From NCBI RefSeq assembly GCF_024166365.1, contig NC_064820.1, positions 143,798,001 through 143,862,000 on the forward strand: a stretch of 64,000 nucleotides of DNA, read 5' to 3'. The first letter of the stretch is position 1; every line of letters begins with the position of its first letter. Under the pieces are notes generated by a model, which was not told the origin of the DNA, did no database searches, and saw only the letters and a list, made by a program, of their open reading frames with translations. Shown piece by piece: positions 1-12,905 of the stretch. Position numbers and translations under genes: made by a program. This DNA comes from Elephas maximus indicus. Its lineage: Eukaryota > Chordata > Mammalia > Proboscidea > Elephantidae.

Positions 1-224
1 GGGTTGGAATCGATTTTACAGCAAGAGGTTTGGATTTTTCTTTCTTTGTTTAGTAACTCAGGTAACAGAAATGTAAGACCAAAGATTTAATCTCTGGTCT
101 CAAGGAGTTCAAAGGCCAATGGGAGAGAAATTACTTTTCATTTATTAGAAGAATAGTATTTTAAGTCTTCCTTCATTTTAATAATTATCTAGTATTTCAA
201 AAATAAATCTAACCATATGTCATT
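1..224. other. AP3S1 intron 3, unique sequence
   Basis: AT-rich sequence with no repeat or exon that I recognise. Confidence 0.6.
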
Positions 225-925
225 TCAATTACTGGTAACTCTACTTTTAGGTATATACTCAAGAGAAATTAAAGCAGAATGTTCATTCACAATAGCCAAT
301 AGGTGGAAACAACCCAAATGTCATCAACAGATGACTGAATAAGCAAAATGTGGCATACACGTACAATGGAATATTATTCAGCTATAAAGAGAAATGAAAC
401 TACAATATAAGTTACGACATGGATGAATCTTGAAAACATTATGCTGAATGAAATAAGTCAAATATAAAAAGACAAATAATTTGTTATCTCATAAAATATC
501 TGAAATAGCCAAATACATAGAGACCAAAGTTTATTAGTGGTTACTAGGGATGAGTAGGAAGGGGAAAGGGGAGTTATTGCATAAGGGGTACTGAGTTTCT
601 ATTAGGGGTGATGAAAAAATTTGGAAATGGATAGTGGTGATGGCTGTACAATAAAAAAACCAAAAACCAAACCCATTGCCTTCAATTCGATTCTGACTCA
701 TAATGCCCCTATAAGACAGAGTAGAACTGCTCCATAGAGTTTCCAAGGAGCACCTGGTGGATTCAAACTGCCAACCTTTTGCTTAACAGCCATAGCACTT
801 AACCACTACACCACCAGGGTTTCCAATACAGTACACATAATTAATGTCACTGATTTATACATGTAAAAATGATTAAAATGGCAAATTTTTATTATACATA
901 CATTACCACAATTTAAAAAATAACT
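225..925 (+). mobile_element. Old L1 3' fragment, split by a SINE
   Basis: The left part (to ~651) resembles the end of L1 ORF2 and the start of the 3' UTR, around a stretch encoding an NGILFS-like segment. The right part (825-925) matches the terminal L1 3' UTR with its AATTTAAAAAA end. The two halves are continuous once the SINE is removed. The decay level indicates an ancient copy. Confidence 0.75.
652..824 (-). mobile_element. AfroSINE, short type
   Basis: Minus-oriented tRNA-derived SINE, from the CCAAAAACCAAACCCATTGCC-like tail to the CCACCAGGGTTTCC head. It is inserted in the L1 fragment. Confidence 0.9.
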
Positions 926-1077
926 CTAAAAGTTAGAAGATACATATGCCACATCTAAATAGTCTCCCTTCCCCATACCCTTATATCAACAGAACTTCTT
1001 GTGTTTATCTTTAATAACAAATATATATGTCCAGGCCACAAAGGGTAACAGGAATCTATTATGAGGCCCCCTAGACT

Positions 1078-1275
1078 AGTACTAAAGAGCATAAGCTTTA
1101 GCACATCTATATTCAAATCCAGCTTTGCCTCTAACTGATAAGACCCTGGGCAAGTTATTTAACTCTCTCTGAGCTTCAGTTTCATCACCTATAAATGCAT
1201 ATAATAATGGTACCAGTATCATACAGTTATTTTAGTAACTAAAGAAATATAAACGGCTTAGAACCAGTATCACAC
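1078..1275 (+). repeat. MIR
   Basis: Contains the MIR core (CTGGGCAAGTTATTTAACTC followed by TTCAGTTTCATC) and a typical AT-rich 3' side. Confidence 0.75.
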
Positions 1276-1369
1276 AAAAGAATGCACTCAGTGCACATTA
1301 TTACTATTAATTCTATACACTTGTGTAGAAATAAAAATGCACAAGTTGAAATAAAAATAGATGTCACAA

Positions 1370-2326
1370 TGAACAGGCGCTTCACTGAAGACATTCAGGT
1401 GGCTAGGAGACACATCAGGAAATGCTCGAGATCATTAGCCATTAGTGAAATACAAATCAAACTACAATGAGATACCATCTCACTCCAACAAGGCTGGCAT
1501 TTATCCAAAAACACAAAATAACAAATGTTGGAGAGACTGTGGGGAGACTGGAACTCCTGTGCACTGCTGGTGGGAATATAAAATAGTACACCCACTTTGG
1601 AAAATGATTTGGTGCTTCCTTAAAAAGCCAGAAATAGAAATACCACACAATCCTGCAATTCCACTCCTAGGAATATATCCTAGAGAATAAGAGACATGAC
1701 ACAAATAGACATATGCACGCCCGTGTTCACTGCAGCATTATTCACAATAGCAAAAAGATGGAAACAACTTAAATGCCCAAAGGACTAAAGGACCAAATGA
1801 ACCAGAGATTCCACCAGCCTGAGACCAGAAGAATTAGATGGTGCCCAGCTATCACCAATAACCACCCTGGAAGGGAATACAACAGACAGTCCTGGAGCAG
1901 GAGAAAAACGCAGGACAGAATTCAAATTCATATAAAAAGACTAGGCTTAATGGTCTGATAGATACTGTAGGAACCATCGAAACTATGGTCCCTGGATGGT
2001 CTGTTAACCCGGAACTGAAACCATTTGCAAAGCCCATGCTTCAGACAAAGATTAGACAGGGCTATAAAACAAAAAATAATACACGAGGAACGTGCTTCTT
2101 AGTTCAATCAGATATACAAGACCAACTGGGCAGCTCCTGTACAAAAGCAGGATAAGAACTGGTCGAATGGACACAGGGAACCCAGAGTTGAAAGGGGTAG
2201 TGTGCTGTCACATTGTTGGAACTGCAACCAATGACACAAAACAATGTATGTACAAATTTTTGAATAAGAAATTAACTTGAGCTGTAAACTTTCACCTAAG
2301 GCACAACTAAAAAAAAAAAAAAAAAA
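1370..2326 (+). mobile_element. 5'-truncated L1 (ORF2 end and 3' UTR) with poly-A
   Basis: Starts inside the end of ORF2 (a stretch resembling [17 protein letters not shown]) and runs through the 3' UTR to an 18-base poly-A tract. It is flanked by the perfect duplication GATGTCACAA at 1,360-1,369 and 2,327-2,336, so both ends are exact. The ORF2 remnant is frameshifted. Confidence 0.9.
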
Positions 2327-2481
2327 GATGTCACAAAATATCCTTAAGCAATAACACTTATTTGGTAGATCTCTTCAGAGCTACCAGATTAAAAAATAAT
2401 TAATTTCTTTCTAGACCTGGAGACTTCTATTAAATTTCAGGAGGAATAGATCATGCTGTTTCTAATGTGTAACATTACATG

Positions 2482-4067
2482 TAATGATGCTATTCTTAGG
2501 TGCCACTGAGTCAGTACCGGCTCATAGTGACACTATATACAACAGAACGAAATACTGCACAGACCTGTGCCATCCTCAAAATTGTTGCTAAGTTTGAGCC
2601 CATTGTTGCAGCCACTGTGTCAATCCATCTTGTTGAGGGTCTTCCTCTTTTTCACTGACCCTCTACTTTACCAAGCACGATGCCCTTCTCCAGGGACTGG
2701 TCCCTCCTGATAACATGCCCAAAGTATGTGAGACGAAGTCTCACCATTCTTGCTTCTAAGAAGCTTTCTGGCTCCACTATTTCCAAGACAGATTTGTTCG
2801 TTCTTCTGGCAGTCCATGGTATATTCAATATTCTTCACCAACACCACAATTCAAAGGCAACAATTCTTTAGTCTTCCTTATGCATCACCCAGCTTTCGCA
2901 TGCATATGACATGACTGAAAATACCACAGCTTGAGTCAGGTACAACTTAGTCCTCAAAGTAACATCTTTGCTTTTTAACCCTTTAAAGAGGTCTTTAGCA
3001 GCAGATCTGCCCAATGCAACACATCATTTGGTTTCTTGACTGCTGCTTCCATCGGCATTGATTGTAGATCCAAGTAAAAGGAAATCTTTGACAACTTAAA
3101 TCTTTTCTCCATTTATCATGATGTTGCTTATTGGTCCAGTTGTAAGGACTGTTTTCTTTTTGTTGAGGTGTAATCCATACTGAAGGCTGTGGTCTTTGAC
3201 CTTCATAAGTGCATCAAGTCCTCTACACTTTCAGCAAGCAAGGTTGTGCCACCTGCATATCACAGGTTGTCAGTGAATCTCCCTCGAATTCTGATGCCCC
3301 ATTCTTCTTCATATAGTCCAGTTTCTCAGATTATTTGCTCACAATACAGACTGAATAAGTATGGGGAAAGGATACGACCCTGATGCATGCCTTTCCTGAT
3401 TTTAAACCACATAGTAACCCCTTGTTCTGTATGAATGACTACCTCTTGGTCTACGTACAGTTTTCTCATGAGCGTAACAAGTGTTCTAGAATTCCCATTC
3501 TTTGCAATATTATCCATAATTTGTTAGGATAATAACAAAGGCCTTTGCGCAGTCAATAAAACACAGGTAAACATCTTTCTGATATTCTCTGCTTTCAGCC
3601 AAGATCTATCTGACATCAGCAATGATATCCCTTGTTTCACGTCCACCTTCTGAATCCAGCTTGAATTTCTGGCTGTTTCCTGTTGATGTAGTGCTGCAAC
3701 TGTTTTTGGATGATCTTCAGCAAAATTTTACTTGTGTGTGATATTACTGATATTGTTTGATAATTTTCGCATTCTCTTGGATCTTTTCTTTAGAATAGGC
3801 ATAAATATGGATCTCTTTCAGTCAGATGGCCAAGTGGCTGTCTTCCAAATTTCTTGCATAGATGAGTGAGCACCTCCAGTAACGCATCCATTTGTTGAAA
3901 CATCTCAGTTGATATTCCATCAATTCCTGGAGCCTTGTTTTTCACCAACGACTTCAGTGCAGCTTGGATTTCTTCCTTCAATACCATTGGTTCTTGATCA
4001 TATGCTACCTTCTGAAATGGCTGAATGTCAACCAAATCTTTTTGGTATAGTGTATTCCTTTCATCTT
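2482..4067 (-). mobile_element. RTE LINE copy A, 5'-truncated
   Basis: The minus strand encodes pieces of an RTE-type reverse transcriptase: a stretch reading EEIQAALKSLVKNKAPGIDG near 3,950, and QGVTMWFKIRKGMHQGRILS near 3,420. The frame is broken repeatedly. The 3' end at 2,482 carries the GAGTC-rich terminus shared with the local SINEs. The 5' half, including the endonuclease, is missing, as expected after incomplete reverse transcription. Confidence 0.88.
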
Positions 4068-4131
4068 AGATGTAATAGACAAGGGTTAAACTGACGGATA
4101 TAAAACAGAAAAAGTCATCAGGTCAAGAATA

Positions 4132-4305
4132 AACAAAACCAAAAACCAAACTCACTGCCACTGAATCGATTCCGACTCATAGCGACCCTATAGGACAGAG
4201 TAGAACTGCCCCCACAGAGTTTCCAAGGAGTGCCTGGTGGATTTGAAACATGGACCTTTTGGTTAGCAGCCATATCTCTTAACCACTATGCCACCAGGGT
4301 TTCCT
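4132..4305 (-). mobile_element. AfroSINE, short type
   Basis: Flanked by a perfect 12-bp target duplication AGGTCAAGAATA (4,120-4,131 and 4,306-4,317). It lacks the middle segment found in the long type. Confidence 0.95.
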
Positions 4306-4579
4306 AGGTCAAGAATAGAAAGTAAAAATTTAAGAATATTAAACATGATATGCCAAGAGACCTAAAACGATTTTTAGTCGCTAGCCAGATATTCTTGAGA
4401 AATACTGGTTCAACTCAAGGCACAAATAAAAAAATACCACAAAAAATACTGAGTGTGCCAATAGACTTATGGCAGGCTGAATTTGAATTCAGATCAATCA
4501 CCTTTGAAGGATAACTTTGAATGTAGCCTGGGTACACTTTTCAATATGTACTGTTACATGTACTATTGGAACTCTTTAA

Positions 4580-4726
4580 TCACTGCCATCGATTCCAACT
4601 CATAGCGACCCTATAGGACCGAGTAGAACTGCCCCACAGAGCTTCCAAGGAGCACCTGGTGGACTCAAGCCGCCGACCTCTTGATTAGCAGCCATCGCAC
4701 TTAACCACTACACCACCAGGGTTTCC
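4580..4726 (-). mobile_element. AfroSINE, short type
   Basis: Flanked by a perfect 15-bp duplication ATTGGAACTCTTTAA (4,565-4,579 and 4,727-4,741). Confidence 0.95.
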
Positions 4727-4854
4727 ATTGGAACTCTTTAAGGTATGGTATTTAAAGAGTTTAAATAGCACTTGACTCTGTACATGACTGGGGTTTCCAC
4801 TAAACTTGACTGGGACACTCACACGTCAATGTGATAATGTTAATAAAAATAGTA

Positions 4855-4945
4855 ACCTTTTAGGTGCATTTACTACGTGCCATGCACTTACACACGTTAA
4901 AACTCTAAACTTTACTATGAGGAAACTAAGAGTTGATGAAAAGAC
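4855..4945 (-). repeat. MIR fragment
   Basis: Contains the TTTACTACGTGCCATGCACT and ATGAGGAAACTAAG signatures of a reversed MIR. Confidence 0.55.
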
Positions 4946-5062
4946 CATCTCCTAAATTTATGGTACGATTCTGAAAGAGTTCCCATCAGTGATTTTTTTT
5001 TTTTTTTTTTTGCGTTTTCTTTCTTTTTCATGAGGTTAATGATACTTATAGGCAGCATTTAA

Positions 5063-5350
5063 TGTTGTTGTTAGTTGCTGTTGAGTTGGTTCTGACTCAT
5101 GGAGACCTTATGTATAACAGAACAAAATGCTGCCTGGTCCTGCACCATCTTCACGATCATTGGTATGTTTGAATCCAGTGTTGGAACTGCCGTTCCAGTC
5201 AACCTCACTGAGGGGTTTCCCTTATTTTCACTGGTCCTTTTTTTTTTTTTTCTTTTCTACTTTACCAAACATGATATCCGTTTCTAGGGATTGGTTTTTC
5301 CTAATAATTTGCCCAAGGAAGCGAGCTGAAGTCTCACCACCCTCACTTAT
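5063..5350 (-). mobile_element. RTE LINE copy B, 3' terminal fragment
   Basis: About 290 bp of the RTE 3' end in minus orientation, interrupted by a T-rich expansion near 5,240. It is non-coding and strongly 5'-truncated. Confidence 0.8.
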
Positions 5351-5435
5351 AAAGAAGATAATTTATTGAATATGTACTCTTACGCCATTACCATTGTTTC
5401 AAGTGCTTTAAATAGATGATTTTAGTTAATACTTC

Positions 5436-5598
5436 AGGAAACCCTGGTGATGCAGTGTTTAAGTGCTACGGCTGCTAACCAAAGGGCTGACAGTTCAAAT
5501 TTACCAGGCACTCCTTGGAAAGTCTGTGGGGCAGTTCTACTATGTCCTGCAGGGTCCCTACGAGTCAGAACCAACTTGACAGCAACAGGTTAATCTAA
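5436..5598 (+). mobile_element. AfroSINE, short type
   Basis: Plus-oriented; head GGAAACCCTGGTGATGCAGT, tail GAGTCAGAACCAACTTGACA. Confidence 0.9.
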
Positions 5599-6423
5599 AC
5601 CAAAAAGGTTAACTAACTTACTAACACAGTTAAATGGCGGAGCTCTGATTCAGTCACCGAAAGTGTGACTGCAGAGCCCACATTCTTAATTCCTTTGCAT
5701 ACTCCCCTCCAGCATGGAAAAAAAAAAAAAAAAAAACTGTGTTTTTTAAATATGTGCTTTGTTTTTAACTTAATGAGTAACAAGTGATTATTTAGAAAAT
5801 TTACAAAATACAGAAAATATAAAACAAAATCTTAAACTCCATACTTCTACTGCCTACACATAGCTACTGTTAACAATTAAAACCCCATTCATAACTTGTT
5901 TTTAAGAAATTGAAAAAAATAAAATAAAAGACAAAAACAGGCTTTTCACAGCATTCTTTAAAGCATATTGAGTCAATTCTCAATGGTTTCAATGCTATAA
6001 CCACAGAACCAAAGTCATGAGAGATATGCATAATTCAATCTATAGGAACTGTAAACCAGAATGGGAAAATGGGACAAGAAGAGCATTTCATCTACCTAAA
6101 TCAGATAATAAAATTCAAAGAGAACAAAAGAATTAATAAAAGACCCAATGGAATGCTATTAATGTGTCTTGGGAACTAAGAAGAAGGCATACGAATACCT
6201 CAAGGAAGCAAAGGAAATGCAAGATCCAACTGAATCAGTGAATGACGTTGGCCATCATCTTAGTGCAGTTCGTAGACTTCTGGAAGTAGAAGGAAGGTAA
6301 TATGACAAACCTAGGGTGGTGGGCTATAAGACCCACACTCTGTCTATATGATGAAGTGTCTACTATCAGTATCCTATCAGTGTGATAGGAAAGAATCAAT
6401 CCCAAGATCAGGCCAAAGCCTCT
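5599..6423. other. AP3S1 intron 3, unique sequence
   Basis: Contains an A-rich tract near 5,720. No exon, gene or clear repeat was recognised. Confidence 0.5.
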
Positions 6424-6503
6424 CAAGTAAATAGATAGCCTCATGGGGTCACCATGAGTCAGAACTGAGTCAAGAGCAACTGGTTTGGTTTGGTTTGGTT
6501 TTG
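6424..6503 (+). mobile_element. AfroSINE 3' fragment
   Basis: Only the terminal third remains, ending in repeated GGTTT units. Confidence 0.75.
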
Positions 6504-6760
6504 GAACCACTTTAATAATTTCAGATTCAAATTGTTTACAGAAATATTTTGTTGGGTTCCCACATATATATGAGAAACGAATCTTATTAAAATGGAAAGT
6601 TTTAATATTCTGGTACCATAATACAGTATAGCAAGTAGGATTTTCTGAAAATGACCCTGGATGTTCACTCTGAGTTGCCTAGAAAATAAGCCAGCCAGGT
6701 CAGGGCTCCTTCTTTCTCCAGCAGAAGGGACTACACTAGAACTTTTCTTTCCATGGAACC

Positions 6761-6964
6761 TATTAACCCTTTGCCGTAGAGTCAATTCCAACTCATAGTG
6801 ACCCCATAGGACAGAGTAGAACTGCCCCCATAAGGTTTCCAAGGTTGTAAATCTTTACAGAAGCAGACTGCCACATCTTTCTCCCGCAGAGCAACTGAGG
6901 GGTTCAAACTGCCAACCATTCAGTTAGCAGCCTAGTGCTTAACCACTGTACTACCAAGTTCCTC
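6761..6964 (-). mobile_element. AfroSINE, long type
   Basis: About 204 bp, including the middle segment with TTTACAGAAGCAGACTGCCA that is absent in the short type. Flanked by TCCATGGAACC (6,750-6,760 and 6,965-6,975). Confidence 0.93.
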
Positions 6965-7080
6965 TCCATGGAACCAGGGGCTTGTTTTCCCCACAACAGG
7001 AGGGCTGCAACTTCTCAGAGGCCCCAAGTGCCGGGCAGCTGGTTTTCCCAGACAATTCTTAAAAACCAATGGCTCTTAGA

Positions 7081-7130
7081 TAGCTATCAGTCGGAATCGA
7101 CTTGATGGCACTGGGTTTCGCTTTTGGTTT
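7081..7130 (+). mobile_element. AfroSINE 3' tail fragment
   Basis: Retains only TCGGAATCGACTTGATGGCA and the T-rich tail. Confidence 0.6.
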
Positions 7131-7611
7131 AGCTCACTGTTTAAAAGTGTATTTGTCGCCTCATTGACAAGAGCACTTTTAGACCTGATGTCGTCATGAT
7201 AAAAGAGAACAATGATAGGGCGGGGGCCGGGGGGTGGGCCTCTACTGGCACATAGAGCCGTGCTGTGTTTAGTAGCACCTGCCTCAATACTCTGCTATGC
7301 AATAATGGAAAGATCAAAAGATCTTTCTTAAGTGTTCTTGACTCACAAGTTTCCCCAGTTAAGCCTATTTCTTTCTTATCACATAACGGTGTCACCATGA
7401 AGAATTTATCCTAAATTATCACACAGCATATGGAATTAAAACAGTCACAAATGTTTCTAAAAATGAGAAAGTGAGAAAGATAAAAGGACTTCTTTATCAA
7501 ACTCTAATGAAACAATACATTACATGCCTTTCTTAGAAGTATTACAAGTTTTAATGAAAACGTTAATGTTACATAGAAATCACTGACAGCCACTGAGCCC
7601 AGGCTTTACGT
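7131..7611. other. AP3S1 intron 3, unique sequence
   Basis: Includes a short G-rich patch near 7,217-7,240. No exon recognised. Confidence 0.5.
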
Positions 7612-7632
7612 GTAATATTTTTTTTTTTTTAA

Positions 7633-8610
7633 TTAACTTTTATTACGCTTCAAGTGAACATTTACAATTCCAATCAGTCTGTCACATGTAAGTTTACATA
7701 CATCTTACTCCCATCTCTTACTTGCTCTCCCCCTACTGAGTCAGCCCTTTCAGTCTCTCGTTTCGTGCCATTTTTGCCGTCTTCCCTCTCTCTCTATCTT
7801 CCCATCCCCCCTCCAGTCAAGAGTTGCCAACACACTCTCCAGTGTCCACCTGATTTAATTAGCTCATTCTTCATCAGCATCTCTCTCCCCACCCCCGCTG
7901 CCCAGTCCCCTTCATATCTGATGAGTTGTCTTCGGGGATGGTTCCTGTCCTGTGCCAACAGAAGGTCTGGGGAGCATTGCCGCCGGGATTCCTCTAGTCG
8001 CAGTCAGACCATTAAGTATGGTCTTTTTATGAGAATTTGGGGTCTGTATCCCACTGATCACCCGCTCCCTCAGGAGTTCTCTGTTGTGCTCCCTGACAGG
8101 GCAGTCATCGATTGTGGCCGGGCACCAACTAGTTCTTCTGGTCTCAGGATGATGTAGGTCTCTGGTTCATGTGGCCCTTTCTGTCTCTTGGGTTCTTAGT
8201 TGTCGTGTGACCTTGGTGTTCTTCATTTTCCTTTGCTCCAGGTGGGTTGAGACCAATTAATGTATCTTAGATAGCCGCTTGTTAGCATTTAGGACTCCAG
8301 ACGCCACATTTCAAAGTGGGATGCAGAATGTTTTCATAATAGAATTGTTTTGCCAATTCACTTAGAAGTCCCCTCAAACCGTGTTCCCTAGACCCCAGCC
8401 CCTGCTCCGCTGACCTTTGAAGCATTCATTTTATCCCGGAAACCTCTTTGCTTTTAGTCCAGACCAACTGGGCTGACCTTCCTTGTATTGAGTGTTGTCT
8501 TTCCCTTCACCCAAAGCAGTTCTTATCTACTGATTGATCAATAAAAAACCCTCTCCCTCCCTCCCCCCTTCGTAACCACAAAAGTATGTGTTCTCAGTTT
8601 TTTCTATTTC
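7633..8610 (-). other. L1 3' UTR
   Basis: Non-coding 3' portion of the full-length L1. The plus-strand open frame across it (7,654-8,157) has no protein features and is chance. Confidence 0.8.
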
Positions 8611-8618
8611 TCAAGATC

Positions 8619-11600
8619 TTATAATTGTGGTCTTATACAATATTTGTCCTTTTGCCTCTGACTAATTTTGCTCAGCATAATGCCTTCCAGATTCCTCCAT
8701 GTTATGAAATGTTTCAGAGATTCGTCACTGTTCTTTATCGATGCGTAGTATTCCATTGTGTGAATATACCACAATTTATTTACCCATTCATCCGTTAATG
8801 GACACCTTGGTTGCTTCCAGCTTTTTGCTATTGTAAACAGAGCTGCAATAAACATGGGTGTGCATATATCTGTTTGTGTGAAGGCTCTTAGTATCTCTAG
8901 GGTATATTCCGAGGAGTGGGATTTCTGGGTTGTATGGTAGTTCTATTTCTAACTGTTTAAGATAGCGCCAGATGGATTTCCAAAGTGGTTGTACCATTTT
9001 ACATTCCCACCAGCAGTGTATGAGAGTTCCAACCTCTCCGCAGCCTCTCCAACATTTCTTATTTTGTTTTTTGGATTAATGCCAGTCTAGTTGGTGTGAG
9101 ATGGAATCTCATCATAGTTTTAATTTGCATTTCTCTAATGGCTAATGATCGGGAGCATTTTCTCATGTATCTGTTGGCTGCCTGAATATCTTCTTTAGTG
9201 AAATGTGTGTTCATATCCTTTGCCCACTTCTTGATTGGGTTGTTTGTCTTTTTGTGGTTGAGTTTTGACAGTATCATGTAGATTTTAGAGATCAGGCACT
9301 GGTCTGAGATGTCATAGCTGAATATTTTTCCCAGTCTGTAGGTGGTCTTTTTACTCTTTTGGTGAAGTCTTTAGATGAGCATAGGTGTTTGATTTTTAGG
9401 AGCTCCCAGTTATCTGGTTTCTCTTCGTCATTTTTGGTAATGTTTTGTATTCTGTTTATGCCCTGTATTAGGGCTCCTAGGGTTGTCCCTATTTTTTCTT
9501 CCATGATCTTTATCATTTTAGTCTTTATGTTTAGGTCTTTGATCCACTTGGAGTTAGTTTTTGTGCATGGTATGAGGTATGGGTCCTGTTTCATTCTTTT
9601 GCAAATGGATATCCAGTTATGCCAGCACCATTTGTTAAAAAGACTATCTTTTCCCCAATTAACTGACACTGGGCCTTTGTCAAATATCAGCTGCTCATAC
9701 ATGGATGGATTTATATCTGGGTTCTCAATTCTGTTCCATTGGTCTATGTCCCTGTTGTTGTACCAGTACCAGGCTGTTTTGACTACTGTAGCTGTATAAT
9801 AGGTTCTGAAATCAGGTAGAGTGAGGCCTCCCACTTTCTTCTTCTTTTTCAGTAATGCTTTGCTTATCCGGGGGTTCTTTCCCTTCCATATGAAATTGGA
9901 GATTTGTTTCTCTATCCCCTTAAAATATGACATTGGAATTTGGATCGGAAGTGCGTTATATGTATAGATGGCTTTTGGTAGAATAGACATTTTTACTATG
10001 TTAAGTCTTCCTATCCATGAGCAGGGTATGTTTTTCCACTTAACTATGTCCTTTTGAATTTCTTGTAGTAGAGCTTTGTAGTTTTCTTTGTATAAGTCTT
10101 TTACATCCTTGGTAAGATTTATTTCTAAGTATTTTATCTTCTTGGGGGCTACTGTGAATGGTATTGATTTGGTTATTTCCTCTTCGGTGTTCTTTTTGTT
10201 GATGTAGAGCAATCCAAGTGATTTTTGTATGTTTATTTTATAACCTGAGACTCTGCCAAACTCTTCTATTAGTTTCAGTAGTTTTCTGGAGGATTCCTTA
10301 GGTTTTCTGTGTATACGATCATGTCATCTGCAAATAGTGATAGTTTTACTTCCTCCTTGCCAATCCGGATACCCTTTATTTCTTTGTCTAGCCTAATTGC
10401 CCTGGCTAGGACTTCAAGTATGATGTTGAATAAGAGCGGTGATAAAGGGCATCCTTGTCTGGTTCCCGTTCTCAAGGGAAATGCTTTCAGGTTCTCTCCA
10501 TTTAGAGTGATATTGGCTGTTGGCTTTGCATAGATGCCCTTTATTATGTTGAGGAATTTTCCTTCAATTCCTATTTTGGTAAGAGTTTTTATCATAAATG
10601 GGTGTTGGACTTTGTCAAATGCCTTTTCTGCATCTATTGATAAGATCATGTGGTTTTTATCTTTTGATTTATTTATGTGATGGATTACATTAATGGTTTT
10701 TCTGATATTAAACCAGCCTTGCATACCTGGTATAAATCCCACTTGATCGGGGTGAATTATTTTTTTGATGTGTTGTTGGATTCTATTGGCTAGAATTTTG
10801 TTGAGGATTTTTGCATCTATGTTCATGAGGGATATAGGTCTATAATTTTCTTTTTTTGTAATGTCTTTACCTGGTTTTGGTATCAGGGAGATGGTAGCTT
10901 CATAGAATGAGTTGGGTAGTATTCCGTCTTTTTCTATACTTTGAAATACTTTCAGTAGCAGTGGTGTTAAGTCTTCTCTGAAGGTTTGGTAGAACTCTGC
11001 AGTGAACCCGTCCGGGCCAAGACTTTTTTTTGTTGGAAGTTTTTTAATTACCGTTTCAATCTCTTTTTTTGTTATGGGTCTATTTAGTTGTTCTACTTCT
11101 GAATGTGTTAGTTTAGGTAGGTAGTGTTTTTCCAAGAATTTATCCATTTCTTCTAGGTTTTCAAATTTGTTAGAGTACAATTTTTCGTAGTAATCTGAAA
11201 TGATTCTTTTAATTTCATTTGGTTCTGTTGTGATGTGGTCCTTCTCGTTTCTTATTTGGGTTATTTGTTTCCTTTCCTGTTTTTCTTTAGTCAGTCTAGC
11301 CAATGGTTTATCAATTTTGTTAATTTTTTCAAAGAACCAGCTTTTGGCTTTGTTAATTCTTTCAATTGTTTTTCTGTTCTCTAATTCATTTAGTTCAGCT
11401 CTAATTTTTATTATTTGTTTTCTTCTGGTGCCTGATGGATTCTTCTGTTGCTCACTTTCTATTTGTTCAAGTTGTCGGGACAGTTCTCTGATTTTGGCTC
11501 TTTCTTCTTTTTGTATGTGTGCATTTATCGATATAAATTGGCCTCTGAGCACTGCTTTTGCTGTGTCCCAGAGGTTTTGATAGGAAGTATTTTCATTCTC

Positions 11601-12431
11601 GTTGCTTTCTAAGAATTTCCTTATTCCCTCCTTGATGTCTTCTATAACCCAGTCTTTTTTCAGGAGGGTATTGTTCATTTTCCAAGTATTTGATTTCTTT
11701 TCCCCAGTTTTTCTGTTATTGATTTCTAGTTTCATTGCCTTGTGGTCTGAAAAGATGCTTTGTAATATTTCGATGTTTTGGACTCTGCACAGATTTGTTT
11801 TATGACCTAATATGTGGTCTATTCTAGAGAATGTTCCATGTGCACTAGAAAAAAAAGTATATTTTGCAGCAGTTGGGTGGAGAGTTCTGTAGAAGTCAAT
11901 GAGGTCAAGTTGGTTGATTGTTGTAAGTAGGTCTTCCGTGTCTCTATTGAGCTTCTTACTGGATGTCCTGTCCTTCTCCGAAAGTGGTGTGTTGAAGTCT
12001 CCTACTATAAATGTGGAGGTGTCTATCTCACTTTTCAATTCTGTTAAAATTTGATTTATGTATCTTGCAGCCCTGTCATTGGGTGCATAAATATTTAATA
12101 TGGTTATGTCTTCCTGATCAATTGTCCCTTTTATCATTATATAGTGTCCTTCTTTATCCTTTGTGGTGGATTTAAGTCTAAAGTCTATTTTGTCAGAAAT
12201 TAATATTGCTACTCCTCTTCTTTTTTGCTTATTGTTTGCTTGATATATTTTTTTCCATCCTTTGAGTTTTAGTTTGTTTGTGTCTCTAAGTCTAAGGTGT
12301 GTCTCTTGTAGGCAGCATATAGACGGATCGTGTTTCTTTATCCAGTCTGTGACTCTCTGTCTCTTTATTGGTGCATTTAGTCCATTTACATTCAGCGTAA
12401 GTATAGATAAATAAGTTTTTAGTGCTGTCAT
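8619..12431 (-). pseudogene. L1 ORF2 (endonuclease-reverse transcriptase), broken
   Basis: The first 718 codons (12,431-10,275) are uninterrupted. Near the N-terminus is the APE-type endonuclease, with [27 protein letters not shown] and SDHKAM in order. The reverse transcriptase follows, with [36 protein letters not shown] and the catalytic FADD near residue 705. A one-base frameshift just after FADD (about 10,280) shifts the thumb region into a second frame (10,212-9,292). A further shift lies near 9,290, and the C-terminal part is in short pieces (9,277-9,059, 8,997-8,788, 8,855-8,619). L1 ORF2 is normally about 1,275 residues, so no intact enzyme is encoded. Confidence 0.95.
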
Positions 12432-12905
12432 TTTGATGCCTTTTTATGTGTGTTGTTGGCCATTTCATTTTCCCACATACTTTTTTGTGCTGAGACGTTT
12501 TTCTTAGTAGATTGTGAGATCCCCATTTTCATAACGTTTAACTTTATGTTAGTTGAGTCGTTACGTTTTTCTTGGCTTTTTTCTTGAGTTATGGAGTTGA
12601 TATTCCTTTTTGTGGTTACCTTATTATTTACCCCTGTTTTTCTAAGTAAAAACCTAACTTGTATCGTTCTATATCGCCTTGTATCACTCTCCATCTGGCA
12701 ATTCCATGCCTCCTATATTTAGTCCCTCTTTTTGATTATTGTGATCTTATATCTATTGATTTCCATGATTCCATTATGTGTATTATTTTGTTTATTTATT
12801 TATTTTTTAGAATTAATCTTAATTTGTTTGTTTTTGTGCTTTCCCTATTTGAGTTGATATCAGGACGTTCTGTTTTGTAACCTTGTATTGTGCTGGTACC
12901 TGATA

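Noticed and set aside
7654-8157. 167-codon plus-strand open frame, Ser/Pro-rich
   Set aside because: Entirely within the reversed L1 3' UTR.
9359-11805. Several plus-strand open frames of 67-146 codons rich in Phe/Leu/Ile/Ser
   Set aside because: They are the antisense of L1 ORF2; A-rich L1 coding gives hydrophobic-looking antisense frames. Not membrane proteins.
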